64,000 nt of DNA, from contig JBEONO010000010.1 of assembly GCA_040544425.1 (NCBI GenBank), positions 73,383 through 137,382 on the forward strand. The letters run 5' to 3'. The translations under genes were made by a program, and so were the position numbers. The notes under the pieces were generated by a model, which saw nothing but the letters and a program-made list of their open reading frames with translations, was not told where the DNA came from and did no database searches. This stretch comes from Solimicrobium sp040544425. Its GTDB lineage: Bacteria; Pseudomonadota; Gammaproteobacteria; Burkholderiales; Burkholderiaceae_D. Position 1 is the stretch's first letter. Each line of letters opens with the position of its first letter. Below, piece by piece: positions 1 through 8,000 of the stretch.

Positions 1-396
1 GATGGCATGTCGATTCGAGTCGGTGAAGAGGTTTATATTTTGCCGTTGGGTTATGTGGTCGAATCGCTGCAACCGGTGCCGGACGACATAAAAGAAATCA
101 GCGGCAAGGGTACGGTGATTAAAGTCCGGGATGAATATTTACCCCTGGTCGCACTGCATCGGGTGTTTGGCATTGAACCCAGATTCACCAATCCCTGTTT
201 GGGGATTGTCGTGATCCTGGAAGTCGATGGGAAACGCGCTGCCTTGTTTATCGACGAACTGGTCGGCCAGCAGCAGGTGGTCGTAAAAAATATTGAATCA
301 AATTACAAAAAAGTTCCCGGTGTGTCCGGTGCAACGATTTTGGGCGACGGTGGTGTCGCATTGATTCTGGATGTTTCTGCACTATTGAGAACTTAG
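1..396 (+). CDS. cheA: Chemotaxis histidine kinase CheA, C-terminal CheW-like domain (5' end outside window)
   Basis: The frame is open from base 1 and encodes about 131 residues, beginning Asp-Gly-Met-Ser-Ile-Arg-Val-Gly. This is the regulatory P5 (CheW-like) domain that closes CheA, with the typical IPLxYVVESLQP-like segment (ILPLGYVVESLQP), a GKGTVIKVRDEYLPLV strand and the late VSGATILGDGGVALILD segment that precedes the CheA C-terminus. P5 docks CheA to CheW and receptors; the kinase and phosphotransfer domains lie upstream and cannot be seen. cheW follows 51 bp downstream on the same strand, as expected for a chemotaxis operon. The GATILGDG motif is shared with other CheA proteins and is not found in stand-alone CheW, which supports the assignment. 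Confidence 0.93.
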   Translation, partial: DGMSIRVGEEVYILPLGYVVESLQPVPDDIKEISGKGTVIKVRDEYLPLVALHRVFGIEPRFTNPCLGIVVILEVDGKRAALFIDELVGQQQVVVKNIESNYKKVPGVSGATILGDGGVALILDVSALLRT

Positions 397-447
397 CATT
401 GAGATTGTAGAACTACGAATTTGGAACCAGACATTTAGGAGTAAATT

Positions 448-963
448 ATGATGGCATCGTCACAGTCAGATCACCAGTCTGCCGGGCATTCAAAAATCAC
501 CAGTGAGGTGGCAGGGAGCGAATTCCTGGCATTCACACTTGGCAAGGAAGAATACGGGATCGATATCCTGAAGGTGCAGGAAATACGCGGTTACGAGGCA
601 GTCACTCGAATCGCCAATGCACCGGTGTTTGTCAAAGGTGTGATCAATCTGCGCGGGATCATTGTTCCCGTTGTGGACATGCGGATCAAATTCAATCTGG
701 GTTCGCCCACTTATGATCAATTTACCGTGGTGATTATTTTGAATATCAACGGCAGGGTGGTTGGCATGGTTGTGGACAGTGTGTCCGACGTGACGACACT
801 GACCGCCGATCAGATCAAACCGCCACCAGAAATGGATACGACCTTCAATTCAGATTACCTGATTGGGCTGGGCACCATTGATGAGCGCATGCTGATTCTG
901 GTCGATATCGACAAATTAATGACCAGCGCCGATATGGGACTGGTGGAACATCAGGTCAATTAA
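448..963 (+). CDS. cheW: Chemotaxis coupling protein CheW
   Basis: Encodes 171 residues. CheW bridges chemoreceptors and CheA in the receptor array. After a polar N-terminal tail of about 23 residues, the CheW fold runs from EFLAFTLGKEEYGIDILKVQ through the signature KGVINLRGIIVPVVDMR, then GMVVDSVSDVTTL and the closing GLGTIDERMLILVDIDKL. Two ATG codons stand in tandem (448 and 451); an AGGAG at 437-441 is well placed for either. The gene sits between cheA and cheR, so it is the operon's adaptor. The tail is slightly longer than in E. coli CheW (167 residues) but otherwise ordinary. Confidence 0.96.
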   Translation: MMASSQSDHQSAGHSKITSEVAGSEFLAFTLGKEEYGIDILKVQEIRGYEAVTRIANAPVFVKGVINLRGIIVPVVDMRIKFNLGSPTYDQFTVVIILNINGRVVGMVVDSVSDVTTLTADQIKPPPEMDTTFNSDYLIGLGTIDERMLILVDIDKLMTSADMGLVEHQVN

Positions 964-1004
964 GACAGCTGCAAACTATCAGCGATCTGGAACAAGGGAA
1001 TACC

Positions 1005-1844
1005 ATGGTTACGGCGGCGGGATCAAGAGAGTCGGGCAAAGAGTTTGACTTTACTGTCAAGGATTTTGAGCGGGTGCGCGGATTGATTTATCAGCGTGCC
1101 GGCATCTCCTTGAGTGACAGCAAGCAGGAAATGGTTTACAGCCGTTTGGCCAGACGGCTGCGGGCAACTGGCATCACCAGTTTCAGCGACTATCTGGACG
1201 ATTTGGAACGCGGTGTTGATCCAGACGAATGGGTGGCGTTTACCAATGCATTAACCACCAATCTGACTTCATTTTTCCGGGAAGAGCATCACTTTCCCTT
1301 ACTGGCAGAGTTCGCTACCAAGTTGAAAGATCCAATGACGGTGTGGTGCGCTGCCAGTTCAACCGGTGAAGAGCCATATTCAATTGCGATCACCTTGTGC
1401 GAAGCATTTGGCAAGATGAGTCCACCTGCCAAAATCGTTGCGACCGATATCGATACCAATGTGTTGGGAGTTGGCGAGGACGGCGTGTACAACATGGATC
1501 GTCTGGATAAAATGTCGGGTGAACGGGTCAAGAAGTTTTTCTTGAAAGGCAAAGGCGCACACGAAGGAAAGGTGCGTGTTCGTCCCGAACTGCGCCAGAT
1601 GATCGAATTCAAACAATTGAATCTGCTGTCGGACAGCTGGCCGATCAGCGGCAGTTTTGATGCAATATTCTGCCGCAATGTGATGATTTATTTTGACAAG
1701 CCGACCCAGAAAAAAATTCTGCAACGCTTCGCCCCTCTGTTGAAGCCGCATGGCCTGCTGTTTGTCGGTCATTCCGAGAACTTCTCCTATTTAACGGACA
1801 CGTTTCAATTGCGCGGGAAAACAGTTTATGAATTTTCCCGTTAA
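1005..1844 (+). CDS. cheR: Chemoreceptor glutamate methyltransferase CheR
   Basis: Encodes 279 residues. CheR transfers methyl groups from S-adenosylmethionine to glutamates on chemoreceptors and so sets adaptation together with CheB. Visible landmarks are the N-terminal helical domain (FERVRGLIYQRAGISLSDSK), the LTTNLTSFFRE segment, the SAM-binding motif WCAASSTGEEPYSIAI, the acidic ATDIDTNVL loop, and the later FDAIFCRNVMIYFDKPTQKK and GHSEN motifs. The ATG at 1005 is preceded by AAGGGAA. The stop codon overlaps the ribosome binding site of cheD, so the two are likely co-translated. Length and motifs match the family. Confidence 0.96.
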   Translation: MVTAAGSRESGKEFDFTVKDFERVRGLIYQRAGISLSDSKQEMVYSRLARRLRATGITSFSDYLDDLERGVDPDEWVAFTNALTTNLTSFFREEHHFPLLAEFATKLKDPMTVWCAASSTGEEPYSIAITLCEAFGKMSPPAKIVATDIDTNVLGVGEDGVYNMDRLDKMSGERVKKFFLKGKGAHEGKVRVRPELRQMIEFKQLNLLSDSWPISGSFDAIFCRNVMIYFDKPTQKKILQRFAPLLKPHGLLFVGHSENFSYLTDTFQLRGKTVYEFSR

Positions 1845-1853
1845 AGGATTGCC

Positions 1854-2465
1854 ATGAGTGTGATGAGCATCGAGCATCTGGCAACAAATTTTTATTTTGA
1901 TCGCACTTTCGATTGTGATGCAGCTAAAATTTTGCCCGGTGAATATTATTTTTCCGGAAAAGATATGGTCATCGTGACCGTGTTAGGTTCTTGTGTGTCG
2001 GCCTGCATTCGTGACCGGGTGTCCGGGATTGGCGGGATGAATCACTTTATGCTGCCCGATAGCGGGAATGACGAGAACAGCCCAATATCCACATCGATGC
2101 GCTACGGTACCTATGCGATGGAAATTTTGATCAATGAATTGTTGAAGGCCGGCGCCAAACGCGAAAATTTTGAAGCCAAGGTGTTCGGTGGTGGGAATGT
2201 CTTGCGCGGATTTACCTCAATCAACGTCGGCGAACGCAATGCCAAATTCGTGCGCGACTATCTGAAGATGGAAAACATCCGGATCACGGCAGAAGATCTG
2301 ATCGATATTCATCCCAGAAAAGTCTACTTCTTTCCCCGTTCCGGAAAAGTATTGGTAAAAAAGCTCAAGGTAGTACATAACGACACGCTGAAAGAACGCG
2401 AAATAGAGTATGCCAACAAACTCAAGAGAGACAACCTTGGTGGTGGCGAAATTGATTTATTTTGA
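1854..2465 (+). CDS. cheD: Chemoreceptor glutamine deamidase CheD
   Basis: Encodes 203 residues. CheD deamidates selected glutamines on chemoreceptors, and in some species also interacts with CheC. The catalytic Cys lies in VLGSCVSACIRD, and the conserved His follows in GIGGMNHFMLP; the Thr of the family triad is expected in the YGTYAME segment. GGGNVL and the NVGERNAKFV segment are also family signatures. An AAAGGA overlapping the cheR stop gives the ribosome binding site for ATG 1854. The C-terminal 35 residues are lysine-rich and extend a little beyond the core domain. The gene lies between cheR and cheB, the usual order in Burkholderiales. Confidence 0.95.
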   Translation: MSVMSIEHLATNFYFDRTFDCDAAKILPGEYYFSGKDMVIVTVLGSCVSACIRDRVSGIGGMNHFMLPDSGNDENSPISTSMRYGTYAMEILINELLKAGAKRENFEAKVFGGGNVLRGFTSINVGERNAKFVRDYLKMENIRITAEDLIDIHPRKVYFFPRSGKVLVKKLKVVHNDTLKEREIEYANKLKRDNLGGGEIDLF

Positions 2466-2495
2466 TCTTGTTTATCTAAAGCGGAAATCACAGTC

Positions 2496-3572
2496 ATGAA
2501 AATTAAAGTGCTGATTGTCGATGACTCTGCTTTAATCCGTAGCGTCTTGACAGAAATAATTTCATCCCAACCGGATATGGAGGTGGTAGGAACTGCCCCT
2601 GACCCACTGGTTGCGCGCGAACTGATCAAGAAAACCAATCCGGATGTGCTGACGCTGGATGTAGAAATGCCCAAGATGGATGGCTTGGAGTTTTTGGAGA
2701 AGTTGATGCGCCTGCGCCCGATGCCGGTGCTGATGGTTTCCTCATTGACTGAGCGCGGTTCCGAGATTACCATGCGGGCCCTGGAGTTGGGAGCGGTCGA
2801 TTTTGTGACCAAGCCAAAGATTTCGATACAAAGCGGTATGCTGGAATACACGGAACTGATTGCGGACAAAATTCGTACCGTATCGCGCGCCAGAATCAGA
2901 AGCAGAGCCCAGGCCGCAGCTGACACCAAACACCAGCAAGGCGGCAATCTACCCGCCTTACGAAGCCCGCTGATCAGTAGTGAAAAATTAATTATCGTGG
3001 GTGCTTCAACCGGCGGGACTGAAGCGATCAAGACCTTCCTGATGAAAATGCCGGCCGACTGTCCGGGAATTTTGATTACGCAACATATGCCGGAAGGGTT
3101 TACCAAGTCATTTGCCAAGCGGCTTGACAGCCTGTGTCAGATCAGCGTCTGTGAGGCCGAAGGGGAAGAGCGGATCCTGCCTGGACACGCCTACATCGCG
3201 CCGGGGCATTCGCATTTGGTATTGGCGCGTAGCGGTGCGAATTACATGACCCGTCTGAACAAGGATGAGCCAGTCAATCGGCATCGACCATCAGTGGATG
3301 TGTTGTTCCGCTCGGCAGCAATCAACGCGGGTAAAAATGCGGTTGGAGTGATTTTGACCGGGATGGGTAAAGACGGTGCTGCGGGCATGTTGGAAATGAA
3401 ACAGAGTGGTTCCTACAATTTCGCGCAGGACGAAGCCAGCTGTGTAGTTTTTGGTATGCCGCGTGAAGCTGTTGCGGTCGGTGCGGTGCATGAAGTTGCG
3501 CCACTCAATGATTTGGCGGGTCTGGTTTTGAACTATTTGACAACGCAAGGCGGACGCGCTTTGCGGGTTTAG
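2496..3572 (+). CDS. cheB: Chemotaxis response regulator / protein-glutamate methylesterase CheB
   Basis: Encodes 358 residues. CheB demethylates and deamidates chemoreceptors once its receiver domain is phosphorylated by CheA. Residues 1-120 form the receiver: acidic pair in LIVDDSALIR, phospho-acceptor Asp55 in LTLDVEMPKMDG, and the MVSSLT switch strand. A polar linker (about 125-160) leads to the methylesterase domain with the catalytic Ser in VGASTGGTEA, His in TQHMPEGFT and Asp in TGMGKDGAAGM. It follows cheD by 30 bp. The ribosome binding site is weak, but ATG 2496 is the only start consistent with the receiver fold. Confidence 0.97.
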   Translation: MKIKVLIVDDSALIRSVLTEIISSQPDMEVVGTAPDPLVARELIKKTNPDVLTLDVEMPKMDGLEFLEKLMRLRPMPVLMVSSLTERGSEITMRALELGAVDFVTKPKISIQSGMLEYTELIADKIRTVSRARIRSRAQAAADTKHQQGGNLPALRSPLISSEKLIIVGASTGGTEAIKTFLMKMPADCPGILITQHMPEGFTKSFAKRLDSLCQISVCEAEGEERILPGHAYIAPGHSHLVLARSGANYMTRLNKDEPVNRHRPSVDVLFRSAAINAGKNAVGVILTGMGKDGAAGMLEMKQSGSYNFAQDEASCVVFGMPREAVAVGAVHEVAPLNDLAGLVLNYLTTQGGRALRV

Positions 3573-3702
3573 CCGGTAAATTGAAAAATATATGCAATTT
3601 AGCGCAGAAAAAATTAGGTAATATTTTAAATAAGAACTAAATTTATAGGTATGCGCAGGTCTCACTTACATTTGATTGGTTTTATGAAAACACGGAGTAA
3701 TT

Positions 3703-4101
3703 ATGTCTGATCCAAATATGAAATTTCTTGTGGTAGATGATTTTTCTACAATGCGTCGTATCGTAAGAAATTTGTTAAAAGAATTAGGCTATACCAACGT
3801 CGATGAGGCTGAAGACGGTGCTATGGGCTTGTCCAAATTAAGAAGCGGTCAATTTGATTTTGTCATTTCGGATTGGAACATGCCAAACATGGATGGATTA
3901 ACCATGCTGCAGCAGATTCGTGCTGATCCAGCTCTGGCTAAAATTCCGGTGTTGATGGTTACTGCTGAAGCCAAGAAAGAAAATATTATTGCAGCAGCTC
4001 AGGCTGGCGCGAATGGTTATGTGGTGAAACCATTTACTGCCGCAACACTGGACGAAAAACTGGGCAAGATTTTTGAAAAGTTGGGGAAAGCGGGAGCTTG
4101 A
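3703..4101 (+). CDS. cheY: Chemotaxis response regulator CheY
   Basis: Encodes 132 residues, a single receiver domain. Phosphorylated CheY binds FliM and changes the direction of flagellar rotation. The key residues are visible: the acidic pair in LVVDDFSTMRR, phospho-acceptor Asp57 in FVISDWNMPNMDG, Thr in MVTAEAKKENI, and Lys in YVVKPFTAATL. This is close to the enterobacterial CheY rather than to divergent paralogues. A GGAG at 3694-3697 precedes the start. A 130-bp AT-rich gap separates it from cheB and may hold a separate promoter, though I could not recognise a clear one. cheZ starts immediately after the stop. Confidence 0.97.
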   Translation: MSDPNMKFLVVDDFSTMRRIVRNLLKELGYTNVDEAEDGAMGLSKLRSGQFDFVISDWNMPNMDGLTMLQQIRADPALAKIPVLMVTAEAKKENIIAAAQAGANGYVVKPFTAATLDEKLGKIFEKLGKAGA

Positions 4102-4102
4102 T

Positions 4103-4759
4103 ATGACAGGCTTATCCGATCAGGGAGCAACAGCTTCTGCTGCAGATAAATTGCAGCACGATGAGGTCTTGCTTCGAATAGGTCACATGACCCGCTCCTT
4201 GCACGACAGTTTGCGCGGACTTGGACTCGATAAGCTCCTGCTGACCGCCGCCGAAGATATTCCCAATGCGCGTGACCGATTGGATTATGTCGCCAAGAAA
4301 TCGGAAGAAGCGGCACAAAAGGTGTTAAACGCGACCGATGCCGCTATTCCACTGCAAGAGCAGATCGATGCCGGCGCAAAAAATATTGTGAATGATTTGA
4401 ACCGCTTGTTGCAGGGGCCGTTTTCAGAAGCCGAATTCAGGCAATGTGCCAGTCAGACTTTGCAGTATTTAAGTTCAGTCAGTAAAGACACCGCGAATAC
4501 CAAAGGCCATCTGATGGATATCATGATGGCGCAGGATTTTCAGGATTTAACCGGACAGGTGATCAAGAAAATTACCGGCCTGGCGCAAAACATAGAGCAG
4601 CAATTGGTACAGATTTTGATCGACTATTCTCCGGCTGAAATGAAGCGGCATAGCGGCGACGGGCTGTTAAACGGTCCGCAGGTAAATCCCACCAATAAAC
4701 TCGATGTGGTTGCCGATCAGGAGCAGGTGGACGATTTGTTGGATAGTTTGGGATTTTAA
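4103..4759 (+). CDS. cheZ: CheY-phosphate phosphatase CheZ
   Basis: Encodes 218 residues from ATG 4103, which follows a GGGAG at 4092-4096 and comes 1 bp after the cheY stop; an earlier in-frame ATG at 4073 lies inside cheY and is not needed. CheZ removes phosphate from CheY. The catalytic Asp and Gln lie in IMMAQDFQDLTGQVIKKI on the long helical hairpin, and the C-terminus ends in the CheY-binding peptide VDDLLDSLGF, as in E. coli. The coiled-coil hairpin covers roughly residues 40-165. The tight link to cheY points to translational coupling. Confidence 0.95.
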   Translation: MTGLSDQGATASAADKLQHDEVLLRIGHMTRSLHDSLRGLGLDKLLLTAAEDIPNARDRLDYVAKKSEEAAQKVLNATDAAIPLQEQIDAGAKNIVNDLNRLLQGPFSEAEFRQCASQTLQYLSSVSKDTANTKGHLMDIMMAQDFQDLTGQVIKKITGLAQNIEQQLVQILIDYSPAEMKRHSGDGLLNGPQVNPTNKLDVVADQEQVDDLLDSLGF

Positions 4760-4777
4760 ACTGAGGAATCAAGGATT

Positions 4778-6004
4778 ATGTCTGACGCGAATTTCATTTT
4801 GAGAGAGCCATTGCTTAACTCGAAGCAGCAGGTGATAGGTTATGAATTAAGTTGGCAACAAAAAAACACCGATCCGCTTAGTGATGAAGAATTGAATTCT
4901 TTGCTGGAATTTGTAGCGGAACAGTTGATCGATCCTGAAGATGGCTGGATGTTGGCAGAAAGCCTGATCTTTCTTGAAACCGTACCAGCTTTGTTCCAGG
5001 CCCCGGCATTGAAGTTGCTGCCCCCGCAAAATATCGTATTGACGATCAGAAGGTCCTATCTGGCTGACGAAGCGACGCTGGAAGCCGTGAAAGCGCTGCG
5101 TGCGCAGGGTTACGGTATCTGTCTGCGCGGTGCCGATATTAACCGTCTGGATAAAACCATATTGGGATTGATCTCGCACATTGAAGTACGGCTCAGTGCG
5201 ACCGACTTCGCTGCACAGGCAAAAATGTATGCCGCTCTGAAGCAGTCATCGATTCGCATGGTGGCGCGGCAAATATTGACCTGGCAGGATTTTGACGCCT
5301 GCGCCGCACTGGGTCTGGATGCCTTTGTCGGCAAGTTGCACCTGACCCCAAGACCAGAACAAAATAATCAGCCTAAAGGTATCAATGCAGCACAAACGGT
5401 GATTTTGCAGTTGATGGAATTGGTCAGAAAGAACGCTGACATCGCTTCGCTGGAAGCTGTGCTGCGACGCGATGCGGGCTTGTCGTACAAACTGCTGCAG
5501 TACATTAACTCGGCCGGTTTTGGTTTGCGCACACCGATTCAATCTTTGAAACATGCCGTGCAGTTGCTCGGCTACAGCCCTTTGTATCGTTGGCTTTCCG
5601 TGCTGCTTGCCACCGCCAGCAGCAGCGGGTATTCACCCGTGTTGATGGAAACGGCCATCGTGCGCGGTCGATTTGCGGAAATGTTGGGCGTGCCGCAATT
5701 ACCCAAGGGTGATGCGGAGAATTTATTTGTGGCCGGGATGTTCTCGTTATTGGATCGGCTGTTGAATGTTCCGATGGATCGCGTGCTGGCAACGGTACAG
5801 TTGCCCGAACTGGTCACTCAGGCCTTGCTGACTCGCGAAGGCGCCTACGGCCCGTATTTATCCCTGGCCGAGGCATGCGAACTCAATAGCGCATTGGCCG
5901 GTTCCTTGGCCGACAGCCTGCATATTTCTCCGAGCGAGGTCAATCGCGCCCATTTAAGTTCGCTGGTCTGGGCCAAGAACGTCGCGGCTGCGGCAAAGGC
6001 GTAG
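4778..6004 (+). CDS. EAL/HDOD-domain signalling protein (YuxH-like)
   Basis: Encodes 408 residues. The N-terminal half (about 1-200) resembles a degenerate EAL domain: it opens with REPLLNSKQQVIGYELSW and holds the LRGADINRLD strand, but I see no intact EAL active-site set, so c-di-GMP hydrolysis is unlikely. The C-terminal half is an HDOD domain (LRRDAGLSYKLLQYINSAGFG, then LKHAVQLLGYSPLYRWLSVLL). Proteins of this EAL-HDOD type usually act as scaffolds in signalling. An AAGGA sits just before ATG 4778, and the gene follows cheZ by 18 bp, so it is probably the last gene of the chemotaxis operon. Its exact role is unknown. Confidence 0.82.
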   Translation: MSDANFILREPLLNSKQQVIGYELSWQQKNTDPLSDEELNSLLEFVAEQLIDPEDGWMLAESLIFLETVPALFQAPALKLLPPQNIVLTIRRSYLADEATLEAVKALRAQGYGICLRGADINRLDKTILGLISHIEVRLSATDFAAQAKMYAALKQSSIRMVARQILTWQDFDACAALGLDAFVGKLHLTPRPEQNNQPKGINAAQTVILQLMELVRKNADIASLEAVLRRDAGLSYKLLQYINSAGFGLRTPIQSLKHAVQLLGYSPLYRWLSVLLATASSSGYSPVLMETAIVRGRFAEMLGVPQLPKGDAENLFVAGMFSLLDRLLNVPMDRVLATVQLPELVTQALLTREGAYGPYLSLAEACELNSALAGSLADSLHISPSEVNRAHLSSLVWAKNVAAAAKA

Positions 6005-6008
6005 TGGC

Positions 6009-6647
6009 TTACACCAGATTGCAGTCAGCCGCATAGCGGGCCAGTTGTACATTGTTTTTCAGACCGGTTTTAACCAGGATGCGCGAGCGGTAAGTTGTAA
6101 TGGTGCTCGCGCTCAGGTTCAGGTTAGCCGCGATCTTGATCAATGGCTCACCGGCAGCCAGCATGCGTAATACTTCCAACTCACGATTGGTCAAGGTGTC
6201 ATGCTGCACCGGCTTCTCGCCGCGAAATACTTTGACCAATTTATCTGACATGGCTGCACTGATAAATTTTCCGCCGGTAGCGACCTTGTTGACCGCTTCG
6301 ACCACTGTTTCGACATCGCTGTTTTTCGACAGAAATCCCGACGCGCCCAGTTTAAAGGCTCGGATGCCGTAAATCTCTTCTGCGTACATGCTGAAAATCA
6401 GCACCGCAATACGCGGCTTTTCGGCCAGCATGCGCTTGAGTAATTCCAGGCCAGTCTTATCCGGCAAACCCAGGTCAACGATAGCTACATCGAAATCCTG
6501 TTCGCGGATTAAACGCAGTGCTTCTTGAGAATTGGATGCTTCGCCGGTGACCACAAGTCCACTGGTCGTGCTGAGCATCAGGCGGATTCCGTTGCGAACA
6601 ACTTCGTGATCGTCAACAAGCAAAATGGATGTTTTCTTTTCAGTCAT
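6009..6647 (-). CDS. LuxR/NarL-family response regulator
   Basis: Encodes 212 residues. The receiver domain (about 7-122) has the acidic pair in LLVDDHEVVRNG, phospho-acceptor Asp58 in AIVDLGLPDKTG, the IFSMYAEE switch region and the Lys of FLSKNSD. The DNA-binding domain (about 148-210) is a LuxR/GerE helix-turn-helix: LTNRELEVLRMLAAGEP, then NLNLSASTITTYRSRILVK. The start overlaps the end of the upstream kinase gene by 8 bp, so the pair is a two-component system of the NarXL/UhpAB type. Its stop lies 5 bp from the stop of the convergent EAL/HDOD gene. The target genes are unknown. Confidence 0.93.
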   Translation of the reverse strand: MTEKKTSILLVDDHEVVRNGIRLMLSTTSGLVVTGEASNSQEALRLIREQDFDVAIVDLGLPDKTGLELLKRMLAEKPRIAVLIFSMYAEEIYGIRAFKLGASGFLSKNSDVETVVEAVNKVATGGKFISAAMSDKLVKVFRGEKPVQHDTLTNRELEVLRMLAAGEPLIKIAANLNLSASTITTYRSRILVKTGLKNNVQLARYAADCNLV

Positions 6648-7977
6648 TGGATTGTTCTAAAGGTAGTCTTACGGTTACAAGTGTGCCATGCGAGGTATCG
6701 ACAATCGTTAAATCACCATCAAAGCGTTTAACGCGTTCAACCATGCCTGCAATGCCCCATGATTCATGATTCGGCAATCGAGTTTTATCGATTCCCTTGC
6801 CATTGTCTTCGATTTCCATCTGGAGTACATCATCGTCGCGCTTGACGCGCACTTCAACCAAACTCGCACTGGCATGCTTGGTGACATTGGTCAAAGATTC
6901 TTGCAATATACGAAATAAGGCAGTGCTGCGTTCCGCGTCGACTTGCAGATCCTGCAGGTCGTCGTCGATGGTCATTTGACATTCTATGCCGGTGCGCTGT
7001 TCAACCTGTTCGACATACCACTCCAAAGCAGTCCAGACGCCCAATTGATCCAACACGCTCGGCCGCAACTCGGCGACAACCCTGCGCACGGTATTGACAG
7101 CACCATCCAACAGCGAACAGGCTTCAGCCATGCGTGGATTGGTGATGCGCCCGTTGACAGCATCTTCATGCATGGCCACGGAGAGGTTGGCTTTGACACC
7201 GGTCAAGGCGCTACCCAGTTCGTCATGAATTTCACGTGCGATACGGATTCGCTCCGCTTCTTTGATGTTTTGCTGATGCGCGACCAGACCTACCAACTGT
7301 TGCTGGTAAAGGTGCATTTTTGCATTGGCATCTTCAAGATGTTTCTTCGCAGTTTTTAGATTGACGTAACTGGTCTGCAATTCATTTTGCATGTGGCGCT
7401 GCTCGGTCACGTCGAAGATGATGATGCGCAGCTCGGACACTACGCCTGAATCGATCACCGTACTGGCTGTCAGTGCAGCCCAAAATTGGGTCCCATCTTT
7501 TTTCAGCATGCGCAGTTCACATTTTTGCGAGTCGCCGTATTCGAAAAGATGTTTGTTTAATAGGTAAAAAGTGTCGCGATCATCTCTGAAAATAAATTTG
7601 GAGAGGGGCAGTCCAACCAGTTCCTCACGGGGTACGCCAAACTGTATCGCTGCGGTGAGGTTGATTTGTGAGATCAGCCCTGATTTGCTGACACTGCAAT
7701 ACCCGACCGGTGCCAGATCGTACAGATCGAAGTAATGTTCGCGAGTCTTGTCCAGCTCATTTTGAATCCTGCGCAGTTCTTCATTTTGCATTTCCAGTTC
7801 AATCTGATGCACGTGCAATTCGTGCAGCACCGTTTGTACATCGGCCGGAGCGAGCGGCGTATCCTGATTCGGCGGGACACTGTTTTTTCGATGTATTTCC
7901 TCAGCGTGCGCACGCAACTGGTCCTGCAGCTGCATTGCCCCGGTTTCATTCTCTGGATGTTTGTCTTGAATAACCAT
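6640..7977 (-). CDS. PAS-domain sensor histidine kinase (HisKA_3 type)
   Basis: Encodes 445 residues with no membrane span, so the sensor is cytosolic. Order of parts: an N-terminal coiled coil rich in Glu and His (about 15-80), a PAS domain (LYDLAPVGYCSVSKSG to the TVIDSGVVSELRI strand, about 85-195), a second coiled coil, then the HisKA_3 dimerisation region with the phospho-acceptor His in IAREIHDELGSALTGVK, and an HATPase with EDNGKGID and WGIAGMVERV. The class pairs with NarL-type regulators such as the one encoded downstream, with which it overlaps by 8 bp. The gene follows the CheB-CheR-PAS fusion by 23 bp and is likely in its operon. Confidence 0.92.
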   Translation of the reverse strand: MVIQDKHPENETGAMQLQDQLRAHAEEIHRKNSVPPNQDTPLAPADVQTVLHELHVHQIELEMQNEELRRIQNELDKTREHYFDLYDLAPVGYCSVSKSGLISQINLTAAIQFGVPREELVGLPLSKFIFRDDRDTFYLLNKHLFEYGDSQKCELRMLKKDGTQFWAALTASTVIDSGVVSELRIIIFDVTEQRHMQNELQTSYVNLKTAKKHLEDANAKMHLYQQQLVGLVAHQQNIKEAERIRIAREIHDELGSALTGVKANLSVAMHEDAVNGRITNPRMAEACSLLDGAVNTVRRVVAELRPSVLDQLGVWTALEWYVEQVEQRTGIECQMTIDDDLQDLQVDAERSTALFRILQESLTNVTKHASASLVEVRVKRDDDVLQMEIEDNGKGIDKTRLPNHESWGIAGMVERVKRFDGDLTIVDTSHGTLVTVRLPLEQSND

Positions 7978-8000
7978 TTTATCTACCGACGAAGATCTTC

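Noticed and set aside
2324..3118. Minus-strand open frame of 264 codons
   Set aside because: It overlaps cheB and the end of cheD, both clearly real; the translation is low in complexity and matches no family.
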